From assembly GCF_016097415.1 (NCBI RefSeq), contig NZ_JAEHGE010000003.1, positions 14,491 through 78,490 on the forward strand: a DNA stretch of 64,000 nucleotides. Reading direction: 5' to 3'. Positions 37,989 through 48,211 of this stretch are shown here, piece after piece. Source of the stretch: a sulfur-oxidizing endosymbiont of Gigantopelta aegis. Lineage in GTDB: Bacteria; Pseudomonadota; Gammaproteobacteria; GRL18. Below the pieces are notes generated by a model. That model was not told the origin of the DNA, made no database searches, and worked only from the letters and a program-made list of their open reading frames with translations. How positions within the stretch are numbered: the stretch's first letter is position 1; each line of letters begins with the position of its first letter. A program made the position numbers and the translations under genes.

Positions 37989-38005
37989 GATTCACCCTCA
38001 TTTTT

Positions 38006-38470
38006 TTAAAGCGTTGACCAATCTGTAATTTTTTCAACAAAGGCTATTCTTGTCGGCACTTTATAACGTTCTAAGCGCTGGAAACATATCTTTCTAATGA
38101 TATTTTTTAATGTTTTTTATCAATGTTGTCAGTTTTAATAATATCAGCATTCACTGATTGTGTCCGGTAATTGAGTTTGCCTTAGCATAAACCAAGCAAT
38201 CATCAACCCCTCAATCTCTAAAAGCACCGACTCAACTTCTGCAGGCAATACTTTTTCGCCACCCACATTGATAACTTCTTGAGTACGACCGATAATTTTC
38301 ATAAAACCATCATCACAGAGTAACACGCTATCACCGGTACAGAACCAACCATCTGAATTAAAATTTTCCATGCTGGCATTAAGGTAACCTAGAATTTGAG
38401 TTTTACTTTTTAACCAGAGTTCACCCTCAATAATTTTATAGTCTAAATTTAAATCATCTATTTTTATATC
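38006..38470 (-). pseudogene. AMP-dependent acyl ligase, C-terminal part (split by IS66, frameshifted)
   Basis: DIKIDDLNLDYKIIEGELWL continues the frame broken on the other side of the IS66, followed by FNSDGWFCTGDSVLLCDDGF, MKIIGRTQEVINVGGEKVLP and AEVESVLLEIEG, the hinge and C-terminal domain of an ANL enzyme. After that the frame slips near 38205 and again near 38160; restored, it reads DDCLVYAKANSITG, VNADIIKTDNIDKK and YKVPTRIAFVEKITDWSTL, ending at 38006. So three or more lesions in one gene. Confidence 0.78.
38463..38470. repeat. IS66 target-site duplication, left copy
   Basis: TTTATATC immediately before the IS66 end at 38471; the identical 8 bases follow the other end at 40851-40858. 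Eight bases is the normal duplication length for IS66. Confidence 0.92.
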
Positions 38471-38554
38471 GTAAGCGCTTAACCATCTAGCGTTATTCAA
38501 AAAATATCTCCCCTGCCTCATAATCAATCCATCGATTAATTATGAGACATATCA

Positions 38555-38884
38555 ATGAAACCAGAAACCCAAGCCAACTCAAAACAATTTTGGCAAGACC
38601 ACGTTAATCAATGGAATGAAAACAGTATCAGCCAGGCATCCTATTGTCAGGAACATGGGCTATCCATCAAACGTTTTGGCTATTACAAGCGTAAGTTGCT
38701 GGGTGCAACAACGCAAACCAGTGCGATGACAAAGGGGAATGGTTTTATTCAACTATCCTCCCCGAAACACTATTCAGCCCGCACCTCAGCATTAATTGTA
38801 GAATTACCCAATCAGCTACGCATTGAAGGAGTGACTGCCGATAATGTACAGCTGGTAAAACAATTAGCAGGACTGTTCCAATGA
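38555..38884 (+). CDS. tnpA: IS66 accessory protein TnpA
   Basis: 109 residues: NSKQFWQDHVNQWNENSISQ, ASYCQEHGLSIKRFGYYKRK, then ALIVELPNQLRIEGVTADNV and a hydrophobic C-terminus ending LVKQLAGLFQ. This is the usual TnpA layout, and it overlaps tnpB by four bases. The only intact gene of this IS66 copy. Confidence 0.82.
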   Translation: MKPETQANSKQFWQDHVNQWNENSISQASYCQEHGLSIKRFGYYKRKLLGATTQTSAMTKGNGFIQLSSPKHYSARTSALIVELPNQLRIEGVTADNVQLVKQLAGLFQ

Positions 38885-39247
38885 AGTCAGCCATACGTCC
38901 ATCACTCAGCCTGCCACAGGTGTATCTCTATCTGAAGCCTGTTGATTTTCGTAAAAGTTTTATTGGCCTCAGTGCCATTGTTGAATGTGAATTAGGTCAT
39001 AATCCTTTTGCAGGCCATCTGTATGCCTTTACCAATCGTCAGCGTAATAAAATTAAATGCCTCTTCTGGGATAATACCGGTTTTGTACTCTATTACAAAA
39101 GTCTCTCAGAAGAAAAGTTCAATGGCCAAAGGGTGAAGATGACCTGATGAATATCACCGGACAACAAAAATCAACTGGCTATTAGACGGCTATGATATCA
39201 GTGTCATGAAACCGCATAAGAAATTGCATTATGAGTCTGTATTTTAA
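38881..39247 (+). pseudogene. tnpB: IS66 accessory protein TnpB, doubly frameshifted
   Basis: The frame starts with VYLYLKPVDFRKSFIGLSAI and FTNRQRNKIKCLFWDNTGFV, normal TnpB. Near 39117-39124 an A is missing (TTCAATGG), and near 39163-39172 the A-run in CAACAAAAATC is off by two. Correcting both gives KWPKGEDDLMNITGQQINWL and LLDGYDISVMKPHKKLHYES with a stop at 39245-39247. Confidence 0.75.
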
Positions 39248-39281
39248 GTACTTTTAGTCTATTTTTTGTTATAATAAAGCC

Positions 39282-40842
39282 ATGCAAAACAAGGCTGAAT
39301 CCACAAAAACGACTCTATATTTTCCGCTTTTTCACACGCGGACAAGAATGAATTGTTGAGTGTCATTGAACAGAAAAACCACCGTATAAAAATACTGGAA
39401 GAAGCCCTTCGTCTGGCTCGTAGTAAACGCTTTGCACCCAGCAGTGAAAAAAGTGATGGTCAGGAACGCTTATTTGATGAAGCTGAGCAGGCGGCTGACG
39501 ATGAGGGGCTCCCTGAACCTAAAACCACTTCGCCTAAGAAGAAAGAAAAACAGGCAGGAAGCCTTTCTCAAAGACTATTCCAAGAGTCCCTGTCTTCATC
39601 GATCTGACAGATGAAGAAAAAGCCGGTGCCATTGAGGTTTTTTACACTAAAGTCAGAGAAGAGCTGGATATCATTCCAGCTAAAGTCCAAATACTGGAAT
39701 ACTTCCAGGAAAAAGCCGTCTTTGCAGGCACCAATGACACAGACAGTCGTTCAATGAAAGCTGCGGTCATGCCAAAACATCCATTACCTAAATCAATGGG
39801 CAGTATTCACCTGATGGCACACATCATTATCTCAAAATATGCCGATGGTTTGCCTCTGTATCGAATGGAAGGCATATTATCACGCTATGGCGGCGATATA
39901 ACCCGAGCCACCATGGCCAATTGGGCTATTAAACTGGCTCATCAGTTCCAGCCGCTCATCAACCTCATGCGAGAACATCAACTGTCGGGTGACATCATCC
40001 AAATGGATGAAACGGTGCTCAAAGTATTAAAAGAGCCGGGACTCAGTGCTCATTCGAACAAATACATGTGGGTCAGTCGTGGCGGGCCACCTGGACAACC
40101 CAGTGTGCTGTTTGAATACGATCCTTCTCGTAAGAAGGAAGTACCACTGCGCCTGCTTGATGGCTTTAGCGGCTATCTGCAAACCGATGGCTATGCCGGT
40201 TACAATGCCGTGTGTGCACAAAATAATGCCACATCGGTCGGCTGCTGGGATCACACTCGCCGTAAATTCAAAGATTCTCAGACGGCACAACCAAAGAAAA
40301 AGAGCAATCAAAAGCCTACAAAAGCCGATGTGGCACTGGCCCATATCAATAAGCTGTATTTAATTGAGCGTGAGATAAAAGAAGCCAGTGTTAATGAAAA
40401 ATTTAAGGTTCGTCAGAAACAGAGCCTGCCGCTTCTTGAGAAAATAAGAACATGGGTCGATAACACCCTGGGCAAAGTGCCGAACGACAGCTTGACAGGA
40501 AAAGCACTCACCTATATTAATAATCAATGGCCTAAGCTGACTGTTTATTGTGAAGATGGTCGGTTGAATATCAGTAATGTGCTGGCAGAAAATGCTATCC
40601 GTCCATTCTGCGTGGGTAGAAAGGCCTGGTTATTTTCAGATACGCCAAAGGGTGCACATGCCAGTGCAGTTCATTATAGTTTTATTGAAACCGCTAAGGC
40701 CAATGATATTGAGCCATATACGTATATGGTCTATGTATTAACCCAATTACCTTATGCGGATACGGTTGAAAAGCTGGAAGCATTGCTTCCCTGGAATTTT
40801 AAAAAATCAGAATTGGAAAAGGTAAAGAACGCTGTTCGTTAA
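39282..40842 (+). pseudogene. tnpC: IS66 transposase TnpC, frameshifted
   Basis: The ATG at 39282 starts MQNKAESTK; an A is apparently missing from the A5 at 39305-39309, after which the frame reads NDSIFSAFSHADKNELLSVI and RLARSKRFAPSSEKSDGQ. A second slip at about 39551-39560 separates this from RKPFSKTIPRVPVFIDLTDE and the long DDE half (39754-40842: IIQMDETVLKVLK, GYLQTDGYAGYN, WDHTRRKFKD, NVLAENAIRPFCVGRKAW). No full-length transposase can be made without frameshifting. Confidence 0.82.
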
Positions 40843-40850
40843 GCGCTTAC

Positions 40851-40858
40851 TTTATATC
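40851..40858. repeat. IS66 target-site duplication, right copy
   Basis: TTTATATC directly after the IS66 end at 40850, matching 38463-38470. Confidence 0.92.
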
Positions 40859-41749
40859 TAAGCTCGTTGATGATCGACTGCTGACTTGTGCAATGCCCGT
40901 TTCACTGGTACCAAAGGTTTGTAATAATTTCACCTTCGGAAAATTTATTTTTAATCGTTTTAAAACACTTTCCGGCATTGTTTCTGTGCCATAGGTGATC
41001 ATTCTCAAACTGGAGAGGTCATAATGTTGGCTAACATTATCCAATAACATTAAATTTAAAAAGGTCGGTGATGCAGGTAATACAGTAACTTTTTGTTGCT
41101 CAATAATCCCCGCAATGGAAACGGTTTTTCTATCTTCAGGAATAACAGCCTTTGCTCCCATGGTCAGAATATTTAATATCGTATTAATGCCACCAATATG
41201 ATCGAACATTAAAAAAACCAGTATTGAAATCGCCTTTGGTTTTTTTTGCACGTTTTTAGCTTTATAACTGTCCAATAGCATACTCAAATCATGAAGCATT
41301 GCCTTGGGTTTTCCCGTGCTACCACTACTGAACAATATCAGGCCACTATGCTCCCTCTCAATCAGAGTTTGGCATAGTTTATTTTGTTCCGACACGGGCT
41401 CACAAGGTGTTATCTTTAAGGTAATATTCTCTCTTTCTGCTCCTTCTAACGAAAGTATAAATTGCACCTCTGAGACCGATAGCTTGTCTTTTAGTTCTTG
41501 CTCATTATTTACAATAATAGGTACTATGATTAATTTTTTTAAGTAACAAGCGATAAATAAAGCGATACTATGAAAAGAGGAATCACTTATAATAGCAATG
41601 CTCGTCGCATGGTTAATTGTTTTATCCAACAGAGAAATATAAGCTTCAATCTGCTCTAATAATTGTTGATAGCGATATTCTCCGGTACTATCAACAATGG
41701 CGACAGCGTTTTTATTCTGAGTAAAGTTTTCGATCAACCAGTGCGTCAC
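40851..41749 (-). pseudogene. AMP-dependent acyl ligase, N-terminal part (split by IS66)
   Basis: THWLIENFTQNKNAVAIVDS opens an adenylating enzyme with the P-loop LILFSSGSTGKPKAMLHD (about residues 137-154), MFDHIGGINTILNILTMGAK and LQTFGTSETGIAQVSSR. The frame ends at the IS66 border in TSLDIK; the C-terminal part resumes with the duplicated DIK at 38470. Upstream partner genes SDR (four-base overlap) and acyl carrier protein imply it loaded an acyl group on that carrier for an unknown modification within the pseudaminate operon. Confidence 0.85.
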
Positions 41750-42465
41750 CGCATTACCCCGCCTAAATAAATGATTTGTCCGGTAATGAACTGACTTTTT
41801 TCAGCAATGAAAAAATCAATGACATTTTTTATATCATCGACCGTACCAAATCGCTTGATAACTTGGCTCTCCAATAAATTATCAATTTTTTCCTGAGGTA
41901 CCATTTTAATGAGATCCGTCTGAACCGGTGTAGGCGCAATGGCATTCACTCGAATGCCCAGAGGGCCTAATTCTTTAGCAGAAATTTTTGTCAAACTTTC
42001 TATTGCGGCCTTACTGGCCGCATAAATGGCTTCACCTTCTAAATTGAGTGGCACAGCAACGGTTGAATAATTAATGATATTACCACTTTTTTTGCGCATC
42101 ATTTGCTTGGCTACTTCACGGGTCAGTAAAAAGGTTGCAAAAAAATTGCTATCAAATACTTGTTTAGCCTTAGATAAGGTGGTGGTCAATAGATGATTCA
42201 TTGAGGCCATGCCGGCATTATTCAATAACACATCAATGACCCCTTGTTGCTGTTTGATTCCTTTAACCATTTTGATAATGGCTTCTTCATCCGATACATC
42301 TAATGAGTAATGCGCGTAGTCTTCATGTTCAATAGTTGCCCTGCTACGGCTGCAACCAATGACTCGAAAGCCTTCCTGCAAATATCGCTGAGCCAAGGAT
42401 AAGCCTATGCCCTTACTTGTCCCCGTAATCAACATTAATTTTTTTTCTGAGCCGTCGTTTAACAT
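41746..42465 (-). CDS. Short-chain dehydrogenase/reductase (FabG-like)
   Basis: 239 residues, classical SDR. KLMLITGTSKGIGLSLAQRY is the NAD(P)-binding loop, DVLLNNAGMASM the NNAG motif, YSTVAVPLNLEGEAIYAASK the catalytic Ser-Tyr-Lys segment, and INYSTVAV / GPLGIRVNAIAPTPVQTDL complete the core. Between an acyl carrier protein and an AMP ligase it is most likely a 3-oxoacyl-carrier reductase making a 3-hydroxyacyl group (inference). Intact, two bases after the carrier gene. Confidence 0.85.
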   Translation of the reverse strand: MLNDGSEKKLMLITGTSKGIGLSLAQRYLQEGFRVIGCSRSRATIEHEDYAHYSLDVSDEEAIIKMVKGIKQQQGVIDVLLNNAGMASMNHLLTTTLSKAKQVFDSNFFATFLLTREVAKQMMRKKSGNIINYSTVAVPLNLEGEAIYAASKAAIESLTKISAKELGPLGIRVNAIAPTPVQTDLIKMVPQEKIDNLLESQVIKRFGTVDDIKNVIDFFIAEKSQFITGQIIYLGGVMR

Positions 42466-42467
42466 GC

Positions 42468-42761
42468 CTAAGATTCTGCTAACAAATTTTCAATGTAGTT
42501 GATCAAGGATTTTACAGAACGAAACGGGGATGTTTTCTGACTCATGGCCCGATCATCTGCCAAGGTGATACTTTGTGCTAATTCCTCTTGAATTTGATCT
42601 TCTATTTCAGCAATTAACATAACAATACCGAGACTGTCTAGCACACCAACACCACCAAATAAGCGTAAATCTTCATTTGGGTTCAACAACGCCTGGTTTT
42701 CTTCCAGCTCACCCATATTATGAATTGCGCTGAGTACAATCTGCTTTATCTTGTCAGCCAT
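42468..42761 (-). CDS. Acyl carrier protein-like protein
   Basis: 97 residues with the attachment serine in GGVGVLDSLGIVMLIAEIED (about residue 42). It is a little longer than housekeeping carriers, with an extra ALLNPNEDLRLF region before the serine and a SITLADDRAMSQ loop after helix II. One base separates it from pseH. With the SDR and the broken ligase downstream it forms a small acyl module inserted in the pseudaminic acid operon. Confidence 0.82.
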   Translation of the reverse strand: MADKIKQIVLSAIHNMGELEENQALLNPNEDLRLFGGVGVLDSLGIVMLIAEIEDQIQEELAQSITLADDRAMSQKTSPFRSVKSLINYIENLLAES

Positions 42762-42762
42762 T

Positions 42763-43251
42763 TTAAACCTTGCTTTTCATCTGATATTTATCCAGTTCCA
42801 ATACTTGTACCGTCCCCCTGACATGTTCATAAGTGTCAATTTTCTGATACCCTATACGTTTATGCATAATTAATGCCGCTTTATTCATTTTGAACACTTC
42901 ACACTTTAATTTCTGTAATTTCATTGTATCAAAGGCAAATGTAATGGCTTCATGCTCGATTTTGAACCAAAGCTTCAACTTCTCATAGTCTGCAAATTGA
43001 TCGGAAAAATAAAAACCCCAAAATGCTTCCTTATATTCAATAATGTCATAATAATTCACCACACCCGCCGCTTTACCGTCATGAAGATAGACCATCCACT
43101 GCTTTGTTATATCTGTTTTTATTCTTTCCCACCATCGATAATGTTCCTCAGGTGAAATAATCGTATCATTGAATGAAAAATGACGCACTTCACTTTGATT
43201 ACGCCAAACAAGAATGGTATCCAAATAGTGTTCAGTCAAGGGAATTAACAT
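42763..43251 (-). CDS. pseH: PseH-type amino-sugar N-acetyltransferase
   Basis: 162 residues, GNAT fold. ILVWRNQSEVRHFSFNDTII, HYRWWERIKTD, VVNYYDIIEYKEAFWGFYF and KCEVFKMNKAALIMHKRIGY match the PseH family, which acetylates the 4-amino group of UDP-4-amino-4,6-dideoxy-AltNAc in the third step of pseudaminic acid synthesis. One base from pseF and one from the carrier gene. Because an acyl module follows immediately, a non-acetyl acyl donor is conceivable, but the sequence alone does not show it. Confidence 0.85.
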   Translation of the reverse strand: MLIPLTEHYLDTILVWRNQSEVRHFSFNDTIISPEEHYRWWERIKTDITKQWMVYLHDGKAAGVVNYYDIIEYKEAFWGFYFSDQFADYEKLKLWFKIEHEAITFAFDTMKLQKLKCEVFKMNKAALIMHKRIGYQKIDTYEHVRGTVQVLELDKYQMKSKV

Positions 43252-43252
43252 C

Positions 43253-43933
43253 TTAGCCTTTGTCCTGAATCGCTTGATACATTAATTCAGCACGATACCA
43301 GTCTTCTAGTGTATCAATATCCTGGACTCGATAGCGTGGTAAAATGGTCGCGATGGTGTCGTGTTTGCCGGTCAAAAAAGCATCGGCTGTGCCTAAATAA
43401 AATTGTCCGGCATCATGGTAGGCCTCGATTAAATCTTGTGAACGTTTTGGCATCATTTCGGGCTGAAAAGGGATAGGACGACCATCTTCAAGTAGTTTGA
43501 CGGCACGTTGAATCGGAAAGGCGAAAGATGTCACAGAATAAGTATAGCTTTTATTATTTTCAATCAGATGTTGATAGCCTTGCTGCAAAATGGCATCGGT
43601 AATAAAAGGCGCTGTCGCATAGAGGCAGCAAACATAGTCAATATTCCAACCTTGTGCCTGACACCACTGGATAGCATGATTGACTACGGGTGTGGTGCCC
43701 GTATAGTCATCAGATAAGTTTTCAGGACGCACAAAGGGTGTGCTGGCACCATATTGGCGTGACACTTCAGCAATTTCCTCATCATCGGTAGAAACAATCA
43801 CCTGCTCAAATAAGCCGGATGCTAGTGCCGCTTCAATAGAATAGGCAATAATGGGTTTTCCTAAAAAGGGCTTAATATTTTTTTTAGGAATTCGCTTACT
43901 ACCACCGCGTGCTGGAATAATAGCAATATTCAT
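43253..43933 (-). CDS. pseF: Pseudaminic acid cytidylyltransferase
   Basis: 226 residues. IAIIPARGGSKRIPKKNIKP is the CMP-sialate synthetase N-terminal motif; STDDEEIAEVSRQYGASTPF, RPENLSDDYTGTTPVVNHAI, CLYATAPFI and YHDAGQFYLGTADAFL match PseF. It activates pseudaminic acid as CMP-Pse, the donor for flagellin glycosylation. Intact; 39 bases after pseC. Confidence 0.93.
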   Translation of the reverse strand: MNIAIIPARGGSKRIPKKNIKPFLGKPIIAYSIEAALASGLFEQVIVSTDDEEIAEVSRQYGASTPFVRPENLSDDYTGTTPVVNHAIQWCQAQGWNIDYVCCLYATAPFITDAILQQGYQHLIENNKSYTYSVTSFAFPIQRAVKLLEDGRPIPFQPEMMPKRSQDLIEAYHDAGQFYLGTADAFLTGKHDTIATILPRYRVQDIDTLEDWYRAELMYQAIQDKG

Positions 43934-43972
43934 TGTTCACTCTTTAATAAAGGATTTTTATAAACCATTATT

Positions 43973-45145
43973 TTATAAGCCATCGTTGACATGTAAAATT
44001 TTAGTCAGATTATCGACAATAAAATCAAGTTGTTCGACACTCATCTCGGCAAAAAGTGGTAGCGTTAGAGCTGTAGCATAATATGCTTCACTGGCAGGGA
44101 AATCACCCTCTTTAAACCCCTTCTCTTGATAAAAGGGCTGCGTATGGATGGGAATATAATGCACATGCACACCCACACCCGCTTGCCGCAATAAATCAAA
44201 TATTTGCTTTCGCCCCACATTTAAATGCTCAAGCTGTAAACAAATCACATATAGATGCCAGCTGGATTGGGTATCAGGATGTTGCCAGGGGATGGTCAAC
44301 GCCAATCCTTGTAACTTTTCATTATAGTGTTTAGCCAAAGCACGGCGTTGACTTACAAAATCATCTAAACGCTGTAATTGTGATAAACCTAATGCCGCTT
44401 GAATATCGGTGATACGGTAATTAAAACCTAGGTCGAGTTGCTGATAATACCAACTACCATGGCTTGCACCTTTCATCTGTTCAGGATTTCGAGTGATGCC
44501 ATGCGAACGTAATTGCTCGATACTATCAGCCAAATCCTGACGATTGGTCAAGAGCATGCCACCTTCACCCGAAGTAATCATTTTTGCCGGATGAAAGCTC
44601 ATAATGCTTATATCAGAATAATGACAAGAACCAATTTTAGTCTTCTGATACTCCCCTCCTAAAGCATGAGCGGCATCCTCAATGATCGAAAAACCATATT
44701 GTTGAGACAATGATTTAATGGCTTGCATATCACAGGACTGACCAGAAAAATGCACTGGAATTAATACTTTAGGTAAGGTGTTATTTTGCTCAGCTAATTT
44801 CAGTTTATCTTTGAGCTGAGTCATACTGATATTATAAGTTTGAGGATCGATATCAATAAAATCGATTTTTGCACCACAATAAAGCGCACAATTAGCGGAA
44901 GCGACAAAAGAATTGGGAGAAGTCCATACGCTATCACCCTCGCCCACGTCTAAAGCTAGACAGGCAAGATGTAAGGCAGCTGTACCATGACTGACGGCAA
45001 TGGTATAGTCAGCGCCGCAGTACTCGGCAATGGCTTGTTCAAATTGCACAACAACCGGCCCCTGAGTAATAAAATCTGAACGCAATACCTTAGCAACTGC
45101 TTCAATATCCTGTTCAGAAATGGATTGCTTGGCGTAGGGGATCAT
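43973..45145 (-). CDS. pseC: UDP-4-amino-4,6-dideoxy-N-acetyl-altrosamine transaminase
   Basis: 390 residues of the DegT family. IPYAKQSISEQDIEAVAKVL is the typical PseC start, AVSHGTAALHLACLALDVGE the phosphate-binding segment, IIEDAAHALGGEYQKTKIGS the cofactor Asp region, and MSFHPAKMITSGEGG the Schiff-base lysine. Also PseC-like: HVHYIPIHTQPFYQEKGF. It aminates C4 of the PseB product using glutamate. Thirty bases after pseB. Confidence 0.93.
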   Translation of the reverse strand: MIPYAKQSISEQDIEAVAKVLRSDFITQGPVVVQFEQAIAEYCGADYTIAVSHGTAALHLACLALDVGEGDSVWTSPNSFVASANCALYCGAKIDFIDIDPQTYNISMTQLKDKLKLAEQNNTLPKVLIPVHFSGQSCDMQAIKSLSQQYGFSIIEDAAHALGGEYQKTKIGSCHYSDISIMSFHPAKMITSGEGGMLLTNRQDLADSIEQLRSHGITRNPEQMKGASHGSWYYQQLDLGFNYRITDIQAALGLSQLQRLDDFVSQRRALAKHYNEKLQGLALTIPWQHPDTQSSWHLYVICLQLEHLNVGRKQIFDLLRQAGVGVHVHYIPIHTQPFYQEKGFKEGDFPASEAYYATALTLPLFAEMSVEQLDFIVDNLTKILHVNDGL

Positions 45146-45175
45146 GCTTATAGGCTCATATTTATAAATTGGTGC

Positions 45176-46252
<1,077 letters not shown>

Positions 46253-46263
46253 GGCCATTATTT

Positions 46264-46914
46264 TTAAAGTGATTGTTTTAATTTAGCTTTTTTAAGCCGT
46301 TGTTCTTCATGGTAACGTGCTTGCTCTTCAGTATTAACCTGTTCATAAATATTCTCAACTGACAAAGTGACATTAATTGAACCAAATTTAATTTCATCAC
46401 CAAGAAAATAATAATTTGATTGCCAGTTGTTGTCTCGTTCAAAGACAATGACTTCACATTTATTTTGCTTAACCAACACATATTCTTTTAATGATGGAAT
46501 ATCAAAATAGGATAATCTTTTTTCTGACTTATCATATTTTTCCGTTGAATCTGACAAGACTTCAAAGATAATTTCAGGTTTGGTCTGATAATAATCATTT
46601 TCTTTCTCGTCTTTTTCATCCTCCTGATTAAAAGCACCGACAACCATAACATCAGGATAGAAATATCGAGTACTTTTTCTGCTCACTTTTACTTTCATAT
46701 CAGAAGTAAATGTATGGTAGGATGACTTGTTTTGTTTTAGCTTATTTTTTAACTCATAAAAAAGATTGCCTGTAATGAGATCATGCTTTGTACTTGCCCC
46801 CACCATCGCATAAACAGCACCATCAATATATTCATGCTTCACATCACTGAGCAACTCACCTTCTATGTAGTCATCTTCAGTGAGTTGTTGCTCAAATTCT
46901 CTTGCAAAAGACAT
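46264..46914 (-). CDS. Uma2-family putative restriction-endonuclease-fold protein
   Basis: 216 residues. LTEDDYIEGELLSDVKHEYI, DGAVYAMVGASTKHDLITGN, RYFYPDVMVVGAFN and KPEIIFEVLSDSTEKYDKSE then KRLSYFDIPSLKEYVLVKQN show the Uma2 pattern with the PD-(D/E)xK-like acidic residues. A charged coiled tail (QVNTEEQARYHEEQRLKKAK) ends the protein. The family is abundant in cyanobacteria and large sulfur bacteria; its biological role is not established. Unrelated in function to the pse genes around it, so probably a passenger. Confidence 0.85.
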   Translation of the reverse strand: MSFAREFEQQLTEDDYIEGELLSDVKHEYIDGAVYAMVGASTKHDLITGNLFYELKNKLKQNKSSYHTFTSDMKVKVSRKSTRYFYPDVMVVGAFNQEDEKDEKENDYYQTKPEIIFEVLSDSTEKYDKSEKRLSYFDIPSLKEYVLVKQNKCEVIVFERDNNWQSNYYFLGDEIKFGSINVTLSVENIYEQVNTEEQARYHEEQRLKKAKLKQSL

Positions 46915-47074
46915 TTGTTTGTTCCTTAAATAGTTATTCCTTAACTAAATTTTGCTCATAAATGACTATCCTCGACCACTAAAAATAACATATACTAAAC
47001 ATTATATCTACACTTAAAAACACATTTATAATCAGTCACTTATATAACAAAAATAGGCTAAAAACATTAAACAT

Positions 47075-48211
47075 TTGATTTTATACAAAAATGTTCATTA
47101 TTTTGCATCTTTCCCCAGCATCGCTTTAATTGAACAGAAAGATTCATCTTCCCCACAGCTACTTTTAATGTTTCGCCGTGCCCGGGATAGTCGTTGGCTA
47201 ATAGATGCAGATGATGAAGCATCGATACAAATAAAACAACAAGTAGACCATATTGATAGCCGTTCTCAGCTCACCAAAAGGCTGTTTGACCTCAATTTAC
47301 AGCCCCTCTCAGAGGCTGAACCCTTGAGTATTAATCCTGAGGCTGCTGATCAGGATGCTTGTTTGTTAGTTTTATCGAATAAAGACATTTTATTATCCTC
47401 TTTTTCCTGGTATCCCATTCATTCACGCCTCAGCCAGCCGTTAAAAAAACAAGGCGTGTCTCTCTATGGCCATCCGGACATCACTGGTTGCTATTATGTC
47501 TTATGGGGTGGTTTTACCCGTTTATCCAGTGATCAAGGACAAAGCTGGTCCAAACATCAGTATTTACCCCCCTTGCCCGGTGCCAGGGATGCAATACCCG
47601 ACAAGCGCCCCTACTATGGTGGCGCAATACGAGGCCAGGCCATTGAAGTGAACGGGGAAATATTATTACCAACGTATGGACGTTTAGAGAAAGATAAGAT
47701 TTCCAGCTCCCACCTCTATGTGTCCAAAGATAAAGGCAGAAGCTGGTCCTATCGTGCCATAATCGCCCAGGATCAACAACAAGTATTAGACCTTAATGAA
47801 CCTTCATTACTCTCCCTCGGTGGTGATCGTATCATGGCCTTTATCCGCAACACCCGGGGTAATGATCATCTGGTGACAGCCATTTCTGATGATTGTGGTC
47901 ACCACTGGGCACAGTGGCAGGAAAGAGACGTCATTGGTCATCCCACTCACCCCTTAAAACTTTCTGATGGGCGAATCTTTATCTGTTATGGCTTTCGTCA
48001 TGAGCCTTATGGGATTCGTGGCCATTTAATGGATGGGCAAGGCGAAAAATTATTGGGCGATGAAATCATCATTCGCGACGATGGCTTTTGTGCTGATGTC
48101 GGTTATCCCTGGGCCATAGAAATGCCTGATGGCAAAGTGCTAGTCGCTTATTATTTTACCCAAGACGATGGCATACGCCACATCGCAGCCAGCCTTATTG
48201 AGCTGCCGTGA
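47075..48211 (+). CDS. BNR/Asp-box sialidase-fold protein within the pseudaminic acid cluster
   Basis: 378 residues forming a probable six-bladed propeller. Three Asp boxes are visible: SSDQGQSW (151-158), SKDKGRSW (217-224) and SDDCGHHW (271-278). An early arginine pair MFRRARDSR (32-40) and later arginines in FIRNTRG and GFRHEPYG could supply an arginine cluster. DLNEPSLLSLGG holds a possible acidic nucleophile region. No signal peptide is seen, so a cytoplasmic or non-classically exported location is expected. The start is probably the TTG at 47075; no in-frame ATG lies nearby. Plus strand, overlapping the 3' end of pseG tail-to-tail by 17 bases. Exo-glycosidase acting on pseudaminic acid is a tempting inference. 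Confidence 0.75.
   Translation: MILYKNVHYFASFPSIALIEQKDSSSPQLLLMFRRARDSRWLIDADDEASIQIKQQVDHIDSRSQLTKRLFDLNLQPLSEAEPLSINPEAADQDACLLVLSNKDILLSSFSWYPIHSRLSQPLKKQGVSLYGHPDITGCYYVLWGGFTRLSSDQGQSWSKHQYLPPLPGARDAIPDKRPYYGGAIRGQAIEVNGEILLPTYGRLEKDKISSSHLYVSKDKGRSWSYRAIIAQDQQQVLDLNEPSLLSLGGDRIMAFIRNTRGNDHLVTAISDDCGHHWAQWQERDVIGHPTHPLKLSDGRIFICYGFRHEPYGIRGHLMDGQGEKLLGDEIIIRDDGFCADVGYPWAIEMPDGKVLVAYYFTQDDGIRHIAASLIELP

Larger units (their letters stand above)
38471..40850 (+). mobile_element. IS66-family insertion sequence, copy 2 (2,380 bp)
   Basis: Both ends begin GTAAGCGCTTAA reading inward and are flanked by the perfect 8-base duplication TTTATATC, so this is a simple, comparatively recent insertion into an AMP-ligase gene. 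tnpA, tnpB and tnpC are on the plus strand; tnpB and tnpC are frameshifted. It belongs to a different IS66 subgroup from the copy at 27.8-30.2 kb judging by protein and terminal differences. Confidence 0.93.
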
